In this document: piece by piece, positions 16,264 through 24,511 of the stretch | How positions within the stretch are numbered: position 1 is the first letter of the stretch | How the letters are laid out: every line of letters starts with the position of its first letter | NCBI GenBank assembly: GCA_020630195.1 | Contig: JAHDBV010000005.1 | Location: 48,644-112,643, forward strand | DNA: 64,000 nucleotides | DNA from: Acidimicrobiales bacterium | GTDB taxonomy: Bacteria; Actinomycetota; Acidimicrobiia; Acidimicrobiales; SZUA-35 | Direction: 5' to 3' | Program-made: the position numbers and the translations under genes | The notes under the pieces: generated by a model | Database searches by the model: none | The model's input: only the letters and a program-made list of their open reading frames with translations | What the model was told of the DNA's origin: nothing

Positions 16264-18102
16264 TCAGTTCGGGCTCAGGCGCCAGACCGAATCGGAACCG
16301 GTGCTCGTCGTCACCACGACGTCGCCGTCGCGGTCGACGGTGACGGCGCGGAGCCGTCCGAGGGTGGCGTCGATCACCACCATGTCGCCGAGGAACATGC
16401 CGGCCGAGTCGAAGTAGAGGAACCGCAGCGTCTGGTTCTTCAACGACGCGATCGCGAGTGCACCGTCCCATGATCCCCACGCGGGGTCATCCAGGAAGGT
16501 GCCGCCCGAGACGGCGAGCGTGGGCCGACCACTCGACCAGGCGGCCGCCATGGCGTTCGGGAACGACAGATCGGTCATCGTCACCGACTCGTTGTACCCC
16601 GGCACCGGATTCCAACCGGCGTTGCCGCCGGCCCGCAGGCGGTTGACCTCGTCGTCGAACGAGGGTCCGTGCTCGACCGACCAGATCGCACCGGTCTCGG
16701 GATGCCGTGCGAGGCCCTGGATGTTGCGATGACCGAGGGTGTAGATCCGATCGTCGACCGACGCGACACCGATGAAGGGGTTGCCGGCCGAGGCGGCACC
16801 GGTGTCGGGGTCGACCCGGAGGGTCTTGCCGCCGAGGGACGCACCGTTCTGCGGGACCGAACCCACCGCGGCGTCGCCGGTCCCGACGTAGAGCTGCCCG
16901 TCGGCCCCGAACTCGAGCTGGCAGCCGCCGTGGCGCCCCGTCACGATCGGCAGACCACCGATCAACGGGTCGGCCACGCGGGTCATGCTCGGCGCACCGA
17001 CGTCGAGCGACCAGGCGATCACCTGGATCGACGGACCGGCGTGGCCCTGGCAGGAGTAGATCCGGTTCGGATCGTCGGGGTCGACGGCGAGCCCCATCAC
17101 CCCGGTCTCCCCGGAGGCGAACCGATCGGACAGATCGGCCGTGACGGCACGGGTGGTGCCGTCGGCCTCGACGAGGACGAAGCCGCCGGCCCGCTGCGAC
17201 ACGAGCAGTCGCCCGGCACCGACGTCGATCACGTCCCAGGGGATGACGAAGCCGTCGGCGACCTCGTCGGCGGTCACCGTCGGCGGCCCGGGACGACGGG
17301 CCAGGAACTCGTCGGAGGCGTACAACTGCGCGGCGAGCTCGGCCAGATCGGCGCCGCCGCGGACCCGGCCGGCCCAGAAGGCGAGACCGCCGGGATCCGG
17401 CGCCCGGCCGAGCAGGGCGAGGTAGACGGCGATCACCCGGGTCTCCGCGGACGTCGCCTCGATGAACTCGGCCGATTCGGAGAAGCCGAGGACGAGCCCA
17501 CCGAGATCGGTCGAACCCGACTCGACCCGATCGACCCAGAAGGTGCGACCACCGGGGTCGGCCGGCCGATCGAGCACCCGGTCGTAGAGCAGGTCGACGA
17601 GGCGGCCGGCGTCGGGCTCGCCGGCGAGGTCGGCGAACTCCGGTGAACCGACGAACGACGACGCGACGTCCCGGAGGTTCTGGCCGCCCCGGAGGCGGTC
17701 GAGCCAGAAGCGGAGGCCCGCCTCGTCGGGATCGCGGTCGAGGACCGCCCGGTAGAGCCGGGTGACCGGGGCGACCCGGCCCTCGAACTCCTCGGAGCCG
17801 ATGAAGGCGGCGGCCACCGACGCCGGTGGGCGTCCCCCCTCGAGCTCGGCGGTCCAGAACGCGAGCCCGGCCGCGTCGGCGGTGCGCCCGAGCGAGGCCC
17901 GGTAGAGGTCGTCGACGAGGAGCCCGGCGACGGGATAGCGGCCCTCGACGAAGCCCGCCGGGGCCGACGTGACCGCCGCGATCGGTGGGTCGGTGTCCTG
18001 GGCCGCCGCGCCGGTGGTGGCGGTGAGCGACGCGAGGGTGATCGCGGCGAGACCGACGCCGAGGCGTCGGGTCGTCGGGCGGGAACGAGCGGTGCGGGAC
18101 AT
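16264..18102 (-). CDS. Secreted DUF4214-repeat protein fused to a PQQ sugar-dehydrogenase-type beta-propeller
   Basis: 612 residues. Signal peptide 1-35 (ends TTGAAAQ). About four DUF4214 repeats follow (roughly residues 50-285; for example RASLGRTADAAGLAFWTAEL). From about residue 290 there is a propeller of the soluble glucose/aldose dehydrogenase family: VADGFVIPWDVIDV, ETGVMGLAVDPDDPNRIYSC, GRHGGCQLEFGADGQLYVGTGDA, LGHRNIQGLARHPETGAIWSVEHGP and DDEVNRLRAGGNAGWNPVPGY. PQQ-dependent oxidation of a sugar or aldehyde outside the cell is the likely role, with the repeats acting in surface display. ATG 18102 follows a strong GGAGG site at 7 nt. Confidence 0.8.
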   Translation of the reverse strand: MSRTARSRPTTRRLGVGLAAITLASLTATTGAAAQDTDPPIAAVTSAPAGFVEGRYPVAGLLVDDLYRASLGRTADAAGLAFWTAELEGGRPPASVAAAFIGSEEFEGRVAPVTRLYRAVLDRDPDEAGLRFWLDRLRGGQNLRDVASSFVGSPEFADLAGEPDAGRLVDLLYDRVLDRPADPGGRTFWVDRVESGSTDLGGLVLGFSESAEFIEATSAETRVIAVYLALLGRAPDPGGLAFWAGRVRGGADLAELAAQLYASDEFLARRPGPPTVTADEVADGFVIPWDVIDVGAGRLLVSQRAGGFVLVEADGTTRAVTADLSDRFASGETGVMGLAVDPDDPNRIYSCQGHAGPSIQVIAWSLDVGAPSMTRVADPLIGGLPIVTGRHGGCQLEFGADGQLYVGTGDAAVGSVPQNGASLGGKTLRVDPDTGAASAGNPFIGVASVDDRIYTLGHRNIQGLARHPETGAIWSVEHGPSFDDEVNRLRAGGNAGWNPVPGYNESVTMTDLSFPNAMAAAWSSGRPTLAVSGGTFLDDPAWGSWDGALAIASLKNQTLRFLYFDSAGMFLGDMVVIDATLGRLRAVTVDRDGDVVVTTSTGSDSVWRLSPN

Positions 18103-18197
18103 GGAGCGACCTCCGTGCGGGTGTGCCGGCGCCGTGATCACGGTAGGTGAGCCGACCGATGGGTGAACGGCGGCGCCCGGGTCCGTTCGACACTCGT

Positions 18198-18203
18198 TAG
18201 GTT
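18198..18203 (+). promoter_or_regulatory. -10 box TAGGTT of dapD
   Basis: It ends 7 nt before ATG 18211. Confidence 0.7.
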
Positions 18204-18210
18204 CAGAGCC

Positions 18211-19032
18211 ATGACCGAACTCGAGTCCTCGATCCGTGAACTCTGGGAGCGACGCGACGAGCTCTCCCCGGCCGACACCGACGCCGTGGCCGTCGTGCAC
18301 GCCGCCATCGACGCCCTCGACGACGGCTCGGCCCGGGTGGCCGAGATCGTCGACGGCGAGGTCGTCGTCCACGACTGGCTGAAGCTCGCCGTGATGCTGC
18401 TGTTCCGTCTGTCGCAGATGGAGACCATCGAGCTCGGCCCCTACGAGTACGCCGACAAGATCCCGCTCAAGACGAACTACATGGACCGCGGGATCCGGGT
18501 CGTTCCGGGCGCCTCGTCCCGCTGGGGCAGCTATCTCGCCCCCGGCGTCGTGATGATGCCGAGCTACGTGAACATCGGTGCCCACGTGGGCGCGAACACG
18601 ATGGTCGACACCTGGGCCACGGTCGGGTCGTGTGCCCAGATCGGCGCCAACGTGCACCTCTCCGGCGGTGTGGGTATCGGTGGTGTGCTCGAGCCGGCCC
18701 AGGCCGCTCCGGTGATCATCGAGGACGAGTGCATGATCGGCTCGCGATGCATCGTGGCCGAGGGTGCCCGCGTGGGCGAGGGCACGGTGCTCGGCGCCGG
18801 TGCCGTGCTCACCGCGTCGATTCCCGTGATCGACGCGGAGACCGGTGACGAGATCAGCCGAGGTGTCGTGCCGCCGTGGTCGGTGGCCGTGGCGGCCACC
18901 CGCCCCCGGACGTTCCCGGGCGGCGAGTTCGGCCTGCCGTGTGTGCTCGTCATCAAGCAGCTGCCCGAGGGGGAGCGCCACGACAAGTCGGCGCTCAACG
19001 ACATCCTCCGCGGCCACGGCGCGAGCGTCTGA
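18211..19032 (+). CDS. dapD: Tetrahydrodipicolinate N-succinyltransferase
   Basis: Adds succinate to tetrahydrodipicolinate, opening the succinylase branch to diaminopimelate. 273 residues. The C-terminal two-thirds is a left-handed beta-helix with hexapeptide repeats (IGAHVGANTMVDTWATVGSCAQIG and similar). Substrate-site segments are MDRGIRVVPG and SRWGSYLAPGVVMMPSYVNIG. Length and sequence match the E. coli-type enzyme rather than the longer roughly 317-residue mycobacterial DapD. dapE starts 38 bp downstream on the same strand. Confidence 0.93.
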   Translation: MTELESSIRELWERRDELSPADTDAVAVVHAAIDALDDGSARVAEIVDGEVVVHDWLKLAVMLLFRLSQMETIELGPYEYADKIPLKTNYMDRGIRVVPGASSRWGSYLAPGVVMMPSYVNIGAHVGANTMVDTWATVGSCAQIGANVHLSGGVGIGGVLEPAQAAPVIIEDECMIGSRCIVAEGARVGEGTVLGAGAVLTASIPVIDAETGDEISRGVVPPWSVAVAATRPRTFPGGEFGLPCVLVIKQLPEGERHDKSALNDILRGHGASV

Positions 19033-19070
19033 CCCCGGTTCCACGCTCGAGACCTGCTGGACTGTCGTCC

Positions 19071-20135
19071 ATGACCGCCGCGCCCGACATCTTCGAGCTC
19101 ACCGCCGAACTGGTCGACTTCCCGTCGGTCTCGTTCGAGGAGGGACCGTTCGTCGACTGGATCGAGTCGGAGCTGCGAGCCCGCCCACACCTGTCCGTCA
19201 CGCGCATCGGCGACAACCTCGTCGCCCGGACCGACCTCGGCCGGTCGACCCGACTGATCCTCGCCGGTCACACCGACACGGTGCCGGTGAACGACAACGG
19301 CTCGGCCCGCATCGTCGACGACGTCCTGTGGGGAGTCGGCTCGGCCGACATGAAGGGCGGGTTGGCCGTGATGCTCGACGTCGCCCGCCGGATCACCGAG
19401 CCGGCCGTCGACCTCACGTTCGTGTTCTACGCCCGGGAAGAGGTGGCCCAGGAGCACTCGGGGCTCGCCGAGATCATCTCGGTCGATCCCACGCTGCTCG
19501 ACGGTGACTGCGCGATCCTCGGCGAACCGACCGACGGCCAGATCGAGGCCGGGTGCCAGGGCGCGCTCCGTTTCGAGATCACCCTCGCCGGTGCCCGGGC
19601 CCACACGGCTCGCCCCTGGATGGGGCGGAACGCCGTCCACCGCCTGGCCCCGCTCCTCGCCGCCATCGCCGACTGGGAGGTCCGCTCGCCGACGCTCGAC
19701 GGATGCACCTACCGGGAGTCCCTCCAGTGCGTCGGCGTCGAGGGCGGTGTGGCCGGCAACGTGGTGCCCGACCGGGTCACCCTGCGGGTGCATCACCGGT
19801 TCGCCCCCGACCGCTCCGTCGCCGAGGCCGAGGCGCACGTGCGGTCGGTGATCGATCCCCACCTCGACGAGGGTGACACGGTCGAACTCGTCGACATCTC
19901 GCCGGCCTGTCCGCCGTCGCTCACCCATCCACTCCTGCGGCGCCTCGTCGACGAGCGGGGTCTCGAGGTGTCGGCGAAGCTCGGCTGGACCGATGTGGCC
20001 CGATTCGCCGAGCTCGGCATCCCGGCGACGAACCTCGGTGCCGGCGACGCGACCGTCGCCCACACCCGTGACGAACACCTCCACCGTGCCTCGGTCGAGC
20101 GGGCGCACACGGCGATCCTGTCGCTGCTGACCTAG
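19071..20135 (+). CDS. dapE: Succinyl-diaminopimelate desuccinylase
   Basis: M20 zinc peptidase family, 354 residues. It removes succinate from N-succinyl-LL-diaminopimelate, the step before DapF. Metal-site motifs are LAGHTDTVPVND (His67, Asp69), GVGSADMKGGLAV with the bridging Asp, and YAREEVAQEHSG with the catalytic Glu. The dimerisation/lid domain covers roughly residues 165-275. GARAHTARPWMGRNAVH is typical of actinobacterial DapE. With dapD it probably forms a two-gene unit. It ends in TAG just before a 17-bp duplicated GC sequence. Confidence 0.9.
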   Translation: MTAAPDIFELTAELVDFPSVSFEEGPFVDWIESELRARPHLSVTRIGDNLVARTDLGRSTRLILAGHTDTVPVNDNGSARIVDDVLWGVGSADMKGGLAVMLDVARRITEPAVDLTFVFYAREEVAQEHSGLAEIISVDPTLLDGDCAILGEPTDGQIEAGCQGALRFEITLAGARAHTARPWMGRNAVHRLAPLLAAIADWEVRSPTLDGCTYRESLQCVGVEGGVAGNVVPDRVTLRVHHRFAPDRSVAEAEAHVRSVIDPHLDEGDTVELVDISPACPPSLTHPLLRRLVDERGLEVSAKLGWTDVARFAELGIPATNLGAGDATVAHTRDEHLHRASVERAHTAILSLLT

Positions 20136-20136
20136 T

Positions 20137-20172
20137 GGGCCCCGGCCCGGGTGAGGGGCCCCGGCCCGGGTG
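20137..20172. repeat. 17-bp tandem repeat, possible terminator between dapE and hrpB
   Basis: GGGCCCCGGCCCGGGTG occurs at 20137-20153 and exactly again at 20156-20172. GGGCCCC (20137) can pair with GGGGCCC (20155-20161) around an 11-nt loop. It lies between two convergent genes, where a bidirectional terminator would be expected. Confidence 0.5.
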
Positions 20173-20195
20173 CGGGGGTCCGGCCTCGATCCGGG

Positions 20196-22592
20196 TCAGG
20201 AGTCGGTCAGCCAGGGCTGTTCCGGCCACGGGTGCTTCGTGTAGCGGCCGCGCATCTCGGCCCGGACGCCCGCATAGGACCCGCGCCAGAACCCGGGGAG
20301 GTCACGTGTCACCTGGATCGGCCGGCGGGCGGGGGAGAGCAGCTCGAGGGTGAGCGGCACCCTCCCCGGGCCGATCGTGGGATGCAGATCCAGCCCGAGG
20401 ACCTCCTGCAGGCGCAGTGACACCGTCGGACCACCCTCGCGGTACTCGATCGGCACGGCCCGACCGGACGGAGGTGTCCATCGGACCGGCGCGAGTTCGT
20501 CGAGTCGCCGTACCCGGTCCCACCCGATGAGCGCCCGCAGCGCGGCGTCCACGTCGACCCGGCGGGCACCGGCCCGATCGCTCACCGAGGAGAGGTCGAG
20601 CCACTCCGCCCGTCGTCGTGTGAGGGCGTCGACGCCGAGATCGGGCCAGGTGTCGTCCTGCTCACGGCACCAGCCCACCCGGGTCCGGAGCGCTCGGGCC
20701 CGATCGAGGTCGACGACCGACCCGAGCCCTTCGGTGAGGACGAGGTCGTCCCAGGCGTCGGCGGTGGCGGCCCGATCGAGATCGCGGGGTCGGACCCGGA
20801 GCTCGATCGCCCCCCACCGTTCGACCCGATCGCCGTGGAGACGTCCGGTGGGTCCCCATCGTCCTCGGGTCGACTCCGTACGCAGCGGGTGCTCATCGAT
20901 CGCCAGCAACTCGTCGCCGATGCCGTCGTCGAGAGGGAGCACACATCGGGCCCGGCCGGTCGTCGGGTCGGCATCGGCGTCGACGACGAGGATCCAGTCC
21001 CGCGCCAGCACGTCGTCGTCGAGGCGCACCTCCCGGCCGGTCGCCAGCAGATAACGATGGCGACCGGAGCCGTCGGGCTCGTCGCGTCGTCGGGCGATCC
21101 TGTCGGGCCAGGCGACCACGAGCGCCTCGGCGACCGTGCCGGGTGCGTCGGCCCCCACCTCGATCCGGTCGAGTCGTCGCCGCCAACGACGCCGGCTCTC
21201 GTCGCGCACGTCGGTGCCGGCCAGTCGCTGTTCGAGGTCGGTCGGTGCGTCGTGGGGGCGCTCCTCCAATGTGGCGAGCAGGCGGACGGCCCGCCCGGCG
21301 TCGACACCGGCGACCGCCACCGCGAGGGCGCCGAGCCGGGCCCCGACGCCGACCTCCGCCACCCGTCGACCGAGCTCGGTGAGACGTCCGTCGGGGTCGG
21401 TCAGCCCGAGATCGACGAGGCGGCGTCGGCCGTGCCCGAGCACCGACGGCTCGGGCCGATCGAGCAGCGGCAGCGAGGTGGCATCCGGGTCGCCCCAGCG
21501 ACTCAGCTCGAACGCCAACTCGGTCGGATCGCCCCGGAGGATCTCGGGTTCGTCGGCGTCGTCGAGCAGCTCGTGATCGACCGCCGACCAGAGTCGCACG
21601 GCTCGGCCCGCGGCGACGCGCCCGGCCCGTCCACTGCGCTGCTCGGCCGAGAATCGACTGGTGTGGACCGTGACGAGGCGGCCGAACCCGGTCACGGGGT
21701 CGAAGCTCGGCCGGCGCGATCGCCCTCCGTCGACGACGGTCCGCACGTGGGGGAAGGTCACCGAGGTCTCGGCCACCGCGGTGGCGAGGATGACGCGGCC
21801 GGGTGCCGGACGATGAAGTGCATCGACCTCGGCGGCCGGTGTGCCCGCGTGCAGTTCGACCACCGGGATGCCACCGAGCCGGCGGCCCACCTCCCGGATC
21901 TCGCGACGCCCCGGGCAGAACACGAGCACGTCGCCGTCGGTCGATGCGGCGGCACTGCGGGCTGCGGTCGCCGTGGCCTCCGCCCAGCCGTCGGGTGTGG
22001 GCCGCTGCGTCTGCTGGATGTCGACGGGATGCGGCCGTCCACTCGCCCGCAGGATGGGCGCCCCGCCAAGCAGGTCCGAGATCGGCGCCGCGTCGATCGT
22101 GGCCGACATCACCCCGATCACGAGATCGGGCCGGAGGGCGTCTCGGGCCTCGATCGCCATCGCCAGGCCCAGATCGGCATGGAGGTGGCGCTCGTGGAAC
22201 TCGTCGAACAGCACGACACCGATGCCCTCGAGGCCGGGGTCCCGATGCAGCCGCTGGGTGAGCAGCGCCTCGGTGACGAACTCGACCCGGGTCCGGCCCG
22301 ACACCGTCCGCTCCCCCCGCATGGATCGTCCGACCGTCCGACCGACCGGTTCGCCGACGGCCGATGCCAGCCGGTCGGCGAGGAGTCGGGCGGCCACGCG
22401 ACGCGGCTGCAGCACGACCACCCGACCCGCCACCGCGTCGGCGCAGAACCACGGCACCCGGGTCGACTTGCCGGCGCCGGGCTCGGCCACGAGCACGAAC
22501 CCGCCGCTCGCGCAGGCGCCGACGACGTCGTCGGCGAGGTCGTCGACGGGGAGTGGTGCACCGGTCGAACGGCTCGTCAGCGGCATGGACAC
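20196..22592 (-). CDS. hrpB: ATP-dependent RNA helicase HrpB
   Basis: DEAH-family helicase, 798 residues (the family is usually about 800). Walker A is EPGAGKST (residues 37-44), motif II is DEFH in VVLFDEFHERHLH, motif III is SAT, and motif VI is QRSGRAGRVAAGR. The C-terminal HrpB-specific region ends WRGSYAGVRAEMRGRYTKHPWPEQPWL. The cellular role is unclear even in well-studied bacteria. The start is set at GTG 22592 by a TACGCT box 7 nt upstream; ATG 22586 is an alternative two codons later. Confidence 0.9.
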   Translation of the reverse strand: MSMPLTSRSTGAPLPVDDLADDVVGACASGGFVLVAEPGAGKSTRVPWFCADAVAGRVVVLQPRRVAARLLADRLASAVGEPVGRTVGRSMRGERTVSGRTRVEFVTEALLTQRLHRDPGLEGIGVVLFDEFHERHLHADLGLAMAIEARDALRPDLVIGVMSATIDAAPISDLLGGAPILRASGRPHPVDIQQTQRPTPDGWAEATATAARSAAASTDGDVLVFCPGRREIREVGRRLGGIPVVELHAGTPAAEVDALHRPAPGRVILATAVAETSVTFPHVRTVVDGGRSRRPSFDPVTGFGRLVTVHTSRFSAEQRSGRAGRVAAGRAVRLWSAVDHELLDDADEPEILRGDPTELAFELSRWGDPDATSLPLLDRPEPSVLGHGRRRLVDLGLTDPDGRLTELGRRVAEVGVGARLGALAVAVAGVDAGRAVRLLATLEERPHDAPTDLEQRLAGTDVRDESRRRWRRRLDRIEVGADAPGTVAEALVVAWPDRIARRRDEPDGSGRHRYLLATGREVRLDDDVLARDWILVVDADADPTTGRARCVLPLDDGIGDELLAIDEHPLRTESTRGRWGPTGRLHGDRVERWGAIELRVRPRDLDRAATADAWDDLVLTEGLGSVVDLDRARALRTRVGWCREQDDTWPDLGVDALTRRRAEWLDLSSVSDRAGARRVDVDAALRALIGWDRVRRLDELAPVRWTPPSGRAVPIEYREGGPTVSLRLQEVLGLDLHPTIGPGRVPLTLELLSPARRPIQVTRDLPGFWRGSYAGVRAEMRGRYTKHPWPEQPWLTDS

Positions 22593-22599
22593 GGCGTCG

Positions 22600-22605
22600 A
22601 GCGTA
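22600..22605 (-). promoter_or_regulatory. -10 box TACGCT of hrpB
   Basis: Minus strand; ends 7 nt before GTG 22592. Confidence 0.55.
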
Positions 22606-22649
22606 GGAGGTGCCGTCGGGCCCATTGGTCGAGACCCCCTCCTGCCGAC

Positions 22650-22662
22650 TAGGTTGTCCACA
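22650..22662 (+). promoter_or_regulatory. -10 box TAGGTT overlapping a DnaA-box-like TTGTCCACA
   Basis: TAGGTT (22650-22655) is suitably placed to give a leader of about 25 nt for the gene at 22688. TTGTCCACA (22654-22662) matches all nine bases of the high-GC DnaA-box consensus and overlaps the box's last two bases. Confidence 0.45.
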
Positions 22663-22687
22663 AGCTGTCGATCCACGGAGGGGACCC

Positions 22688-23494
22688 GTGAAGAAGCACA
22701 TCTCGCCATCAGCCCTGGCTCGGGACGATCGATTCGTCCGTCAGACCACCGAACAGCGGTTCGCCGATCCGCGCGATTCGATGGAGGTCGGCCACGTCGA
22801 CCCGAACGCGGAAGACGTCGCGGATCGAGCCCGACGCCGGATGCACGGCATCTTCGTCGGGGAGATCCAAGCACTCGAGGGTGCGGGTCGGACGGCGTTC
22901 GACTTCGGTACCGACGAGGTGCCCTTCGAGCTGAAGCTCGACATGGCTCGCCAGTGCTGGGACGAGGCCCGGCACTGTGAGATCTCGATCAAACTGGCCG
23001 AGCACATGGGCGGCGAGCTCGGCGAGTACGTCGAGTCGACCACCTTGTTCGAGGCGGCCTGCCACAACGACCCGGTCTTCCGCCTGGCCGGCGTGAACCG
23101 GGCCCTCGAGGGGCTCGCCATCGACGTCTTCACGCAGATGCGGGAGTTCGGTCGGAGCATGGGTGACCCGGTGCTCGAGTACTGCGAGGACTACATGCTC
23201 GCCGACGAGGTGACCCACGTGAAGATGGGCTCCAAGTGGTTGCGTGCGGTGACCGAGGGCGATCCCGAGCGCCGCAAGGCCGCGCTCGAGTTCCAGAAGG
23301 TCGTCGACGGTCTGTTCAACTTCCGCGGCCAGCGAGGCGAAGAGGCCGACAGCCCGATCCAGCTCGCCCGCAGGTTCCGCACGATGGCCGGCTTCACCGA
23401 CACCGAGGTCGACGAGATCGCCGAGCAGTCGGCGAAGGAGCGGGCCGAGGTGGAGGCCCAGCGGATGGCCGACGCCATCCTCGCCGACGCCTGA
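22688..23494 (+). CDS. DUF455-family ferritin-like protein
   Basis: 268 residues, almost entirely helical. Two E-x-x-H motifs in long helices (MARQCWDEARHCEISIKLAEHMG and LADEVTHVKMGSKWLRAV) plus upstream Glu residues (VGEIQALEGAG) fit a di-iron or di-manganese ferritin-like four-helix bundle of the DUF455 type, distantly related to the tRNA hydroxylase MiaE. Function uncertain: oxygenase or redox enzyme. The GTG start has a GGAGG ribosome-binding site 8 nt upstream, unlike the leaderless neighbours. A strong hairpin follows. Confidence 0.7.
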   Translation: MKKHISPSALARDDRFVRQTTEQRFADPRDSMEVGHVDPNAEDVADRARRRMHGIFVGEIQALEGAGRTAFDFGTDEVPFELKLDMARQCWDEARHCEISIKLAEHMGGELGEYVESTTLFEAACHNDPVFRLAGVNRALEGLAIDVFTQMREFGRSMGDPVLEYCEDYMLADEVTHVKMGSKWLRAVTEGDPERRKAALEFQKVVDGLFNFRGQRGEEADSPIQLARRFRTMAGFTDTEVDEIAEQSAKERAEVEAQRMADAILADA

Positions 23495-23536
23495 TCGGAC
23501 ACGCCGGGCACGGCCCGGACGACACCAGAACGCGAC

Positions 23537-23570
23537 GACGGCCGGTCACCCCCGAGGGTGACCGGCCGTC
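23537..23570. terminator. 15-bp perfect hairpin between the DUF455 gene and lexA
   Basis: Positions 23537-23551 (GACGGCCGGTCACCC) are the exact reverse complement of 23556-23570, with tetraloop CCGA. It sits midway between two convergent genes and can terminate both. Confidence 0.8.
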
Positions 23571-23614
23571 GGTCGTTCGTGGCCGGAACGTGGGCGCCCG
23601 GTGCCTCGCTCCGA

Positions 23615-24250
23615 TCAGAGCTTGCGGAGCACCGTGACGACTCGCCCGAAGATCTGGACCTCGCTGGCGTCGAAGGTCATCGTCTCGAGGCGCTCGTTCG
23701 CGGGGATCAGCTCGATGGTCGAGCCGGAGCGGCGGTAGGTCTTCACCGTGGCCTCTTCGCCCGGGATGCCGGCGACCACGATGTCGGGGTAGCTCACCGA
23801 CGACTGGACCTTCACCACCACGAAGTCGCCGTCGAGGATGCCGGCGTCGATCATCGAATCGCCACGCACCCGGAGCATGAACATCTCGCCCTCGCCCGTC
23901 AGATCCGACGGCAGCGGGTAGGACTCCTCCACGTGCTCCTGGGCGATCACGTCGGTGCCGGCGGCGACGTCGCCGACGAGCGGGACGTGGGTGACCGGAC
24001 GGCGCTCGACGTCGGTCGCGCCCGAGGTCGGATCCCAACGGACCTCGATCGCCCGCGGCTTCGACGGATCACGACGGAGGTAGCCGGCCCGCTGCAGCGT
24101 GGCCAGATGGCTGTGGACCGTCGACGGGGAGGTCAGGCCGACCTCGGCGCCGATCTCTCGCACCGACGGTGGGAAGCCCCGCTCGCTGGTCTGCCGCTCG
24201 ATGAACTCGAGGATGGCTCGCTGCCGGTCGGTGAGTTGGTGGTCGCCCAT
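23615..24250 (-). CDS. lexA: LexA repressor, SOS response
   Basis: 211 residues. The N-terminal winged helix (1-70) includes GFPPSVREIGAEVGLTSPSTVHSH. The autocleavage bond is Ala97-Gly98 (DVAAGTD), and the Ser-Lys dyad is Ser132 (GDSMIDAG) and Lys170 (EEATVKTY). RecA-stimulated self-cleavage is therefore expected. An upstream in-frame extension exists, but ATG 24250 has an AGGAGG site 6 nt before it and aligns with the family start. Three consensus boxes upstream predict autoregulation. Confidence 0.96.
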   Translation of the reverse strand: MGDHQLTDRQRAILEFIERQTSERGFPPSVREIGAEVGLTSPSTVHSHLATLQRAGYLRRDPSKPRAIEVRWDPTSGATDVERRPVTHVPLVGDVAAGTDVIAQEHVEESYPLPSDLTGEGEMFMLRVRGDSMIDAGILDGDFVVVKVQSSVSYPDIVVAGIPGEEATVKTYRRSGSTIELIPANERLETMTFDASEVQIFGRVVTVLRKL

Positions 24251-24344
24251 GGCGTCCTCCTGTGCAGGTTGATGGTCGGCGACGCCGTGACTCCCGGAGT
24301 CCGGCGGGCCGTGGGGTGAGCGTACACCCGTTCGCCCCGGTTGT

Positions 24345-24358
24345 CGAACAACTGTTCG
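24345..24358. promoter_or_regulatory. SOS (LexA) box 1
   Basis: CGAACAACTGTTCG fits the Gram-positive/actinobacterial consensus with GAAC-N4-GTTC. It is about 95 bp from the lexA start. Confidence 0.85.
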
Positions 24359-24389
24359 TCGAACGTTTGTGCCATTCGAGGTTGCCACA

Positions 24390-24403
24390 CGAACAGTCGT
24401 TCG
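24390..24403. promoter_or_regulatory. SOS (LexA) box 2
   Basis: CGAACAGTCGTTCG, GAAC-N4-GTTC; roughly central between lexA and the divergent gene. Confidence 0.8.
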
Positions 24404-24413
24404 GGCAGGATGG

Positions 24414-24427
24414 CGAACAGCTGTTCG
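24414..24427. promoter_or_regulatory. SOS (LexA) box 3
   Basis: CGAACAGCTGTTCG, a perfect palindrome, 85 bp upstream of ATG 24512. Confidence 0.85.
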
Positions 24428-24498
24428 TCGAACATGCGTCCGACCGCATCCGGCACCCGACCACCCGCCGGTCGTCCCCGGATGTCACACCCGCTCGT

Positions 24499-24504
24499 CA
24501 GGAT
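24499..24504 (+). promoter_or_regulatory. Candidate -10 CAGGAT
   Basis: It ends 7 nt before ATG 24512. The same hexamer stands 6 nt before the DUF3039 gene at 36735, supporting its use as a variant box. Confidence 0.45.
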
Positions 24505-24511
24505 GCCGATC

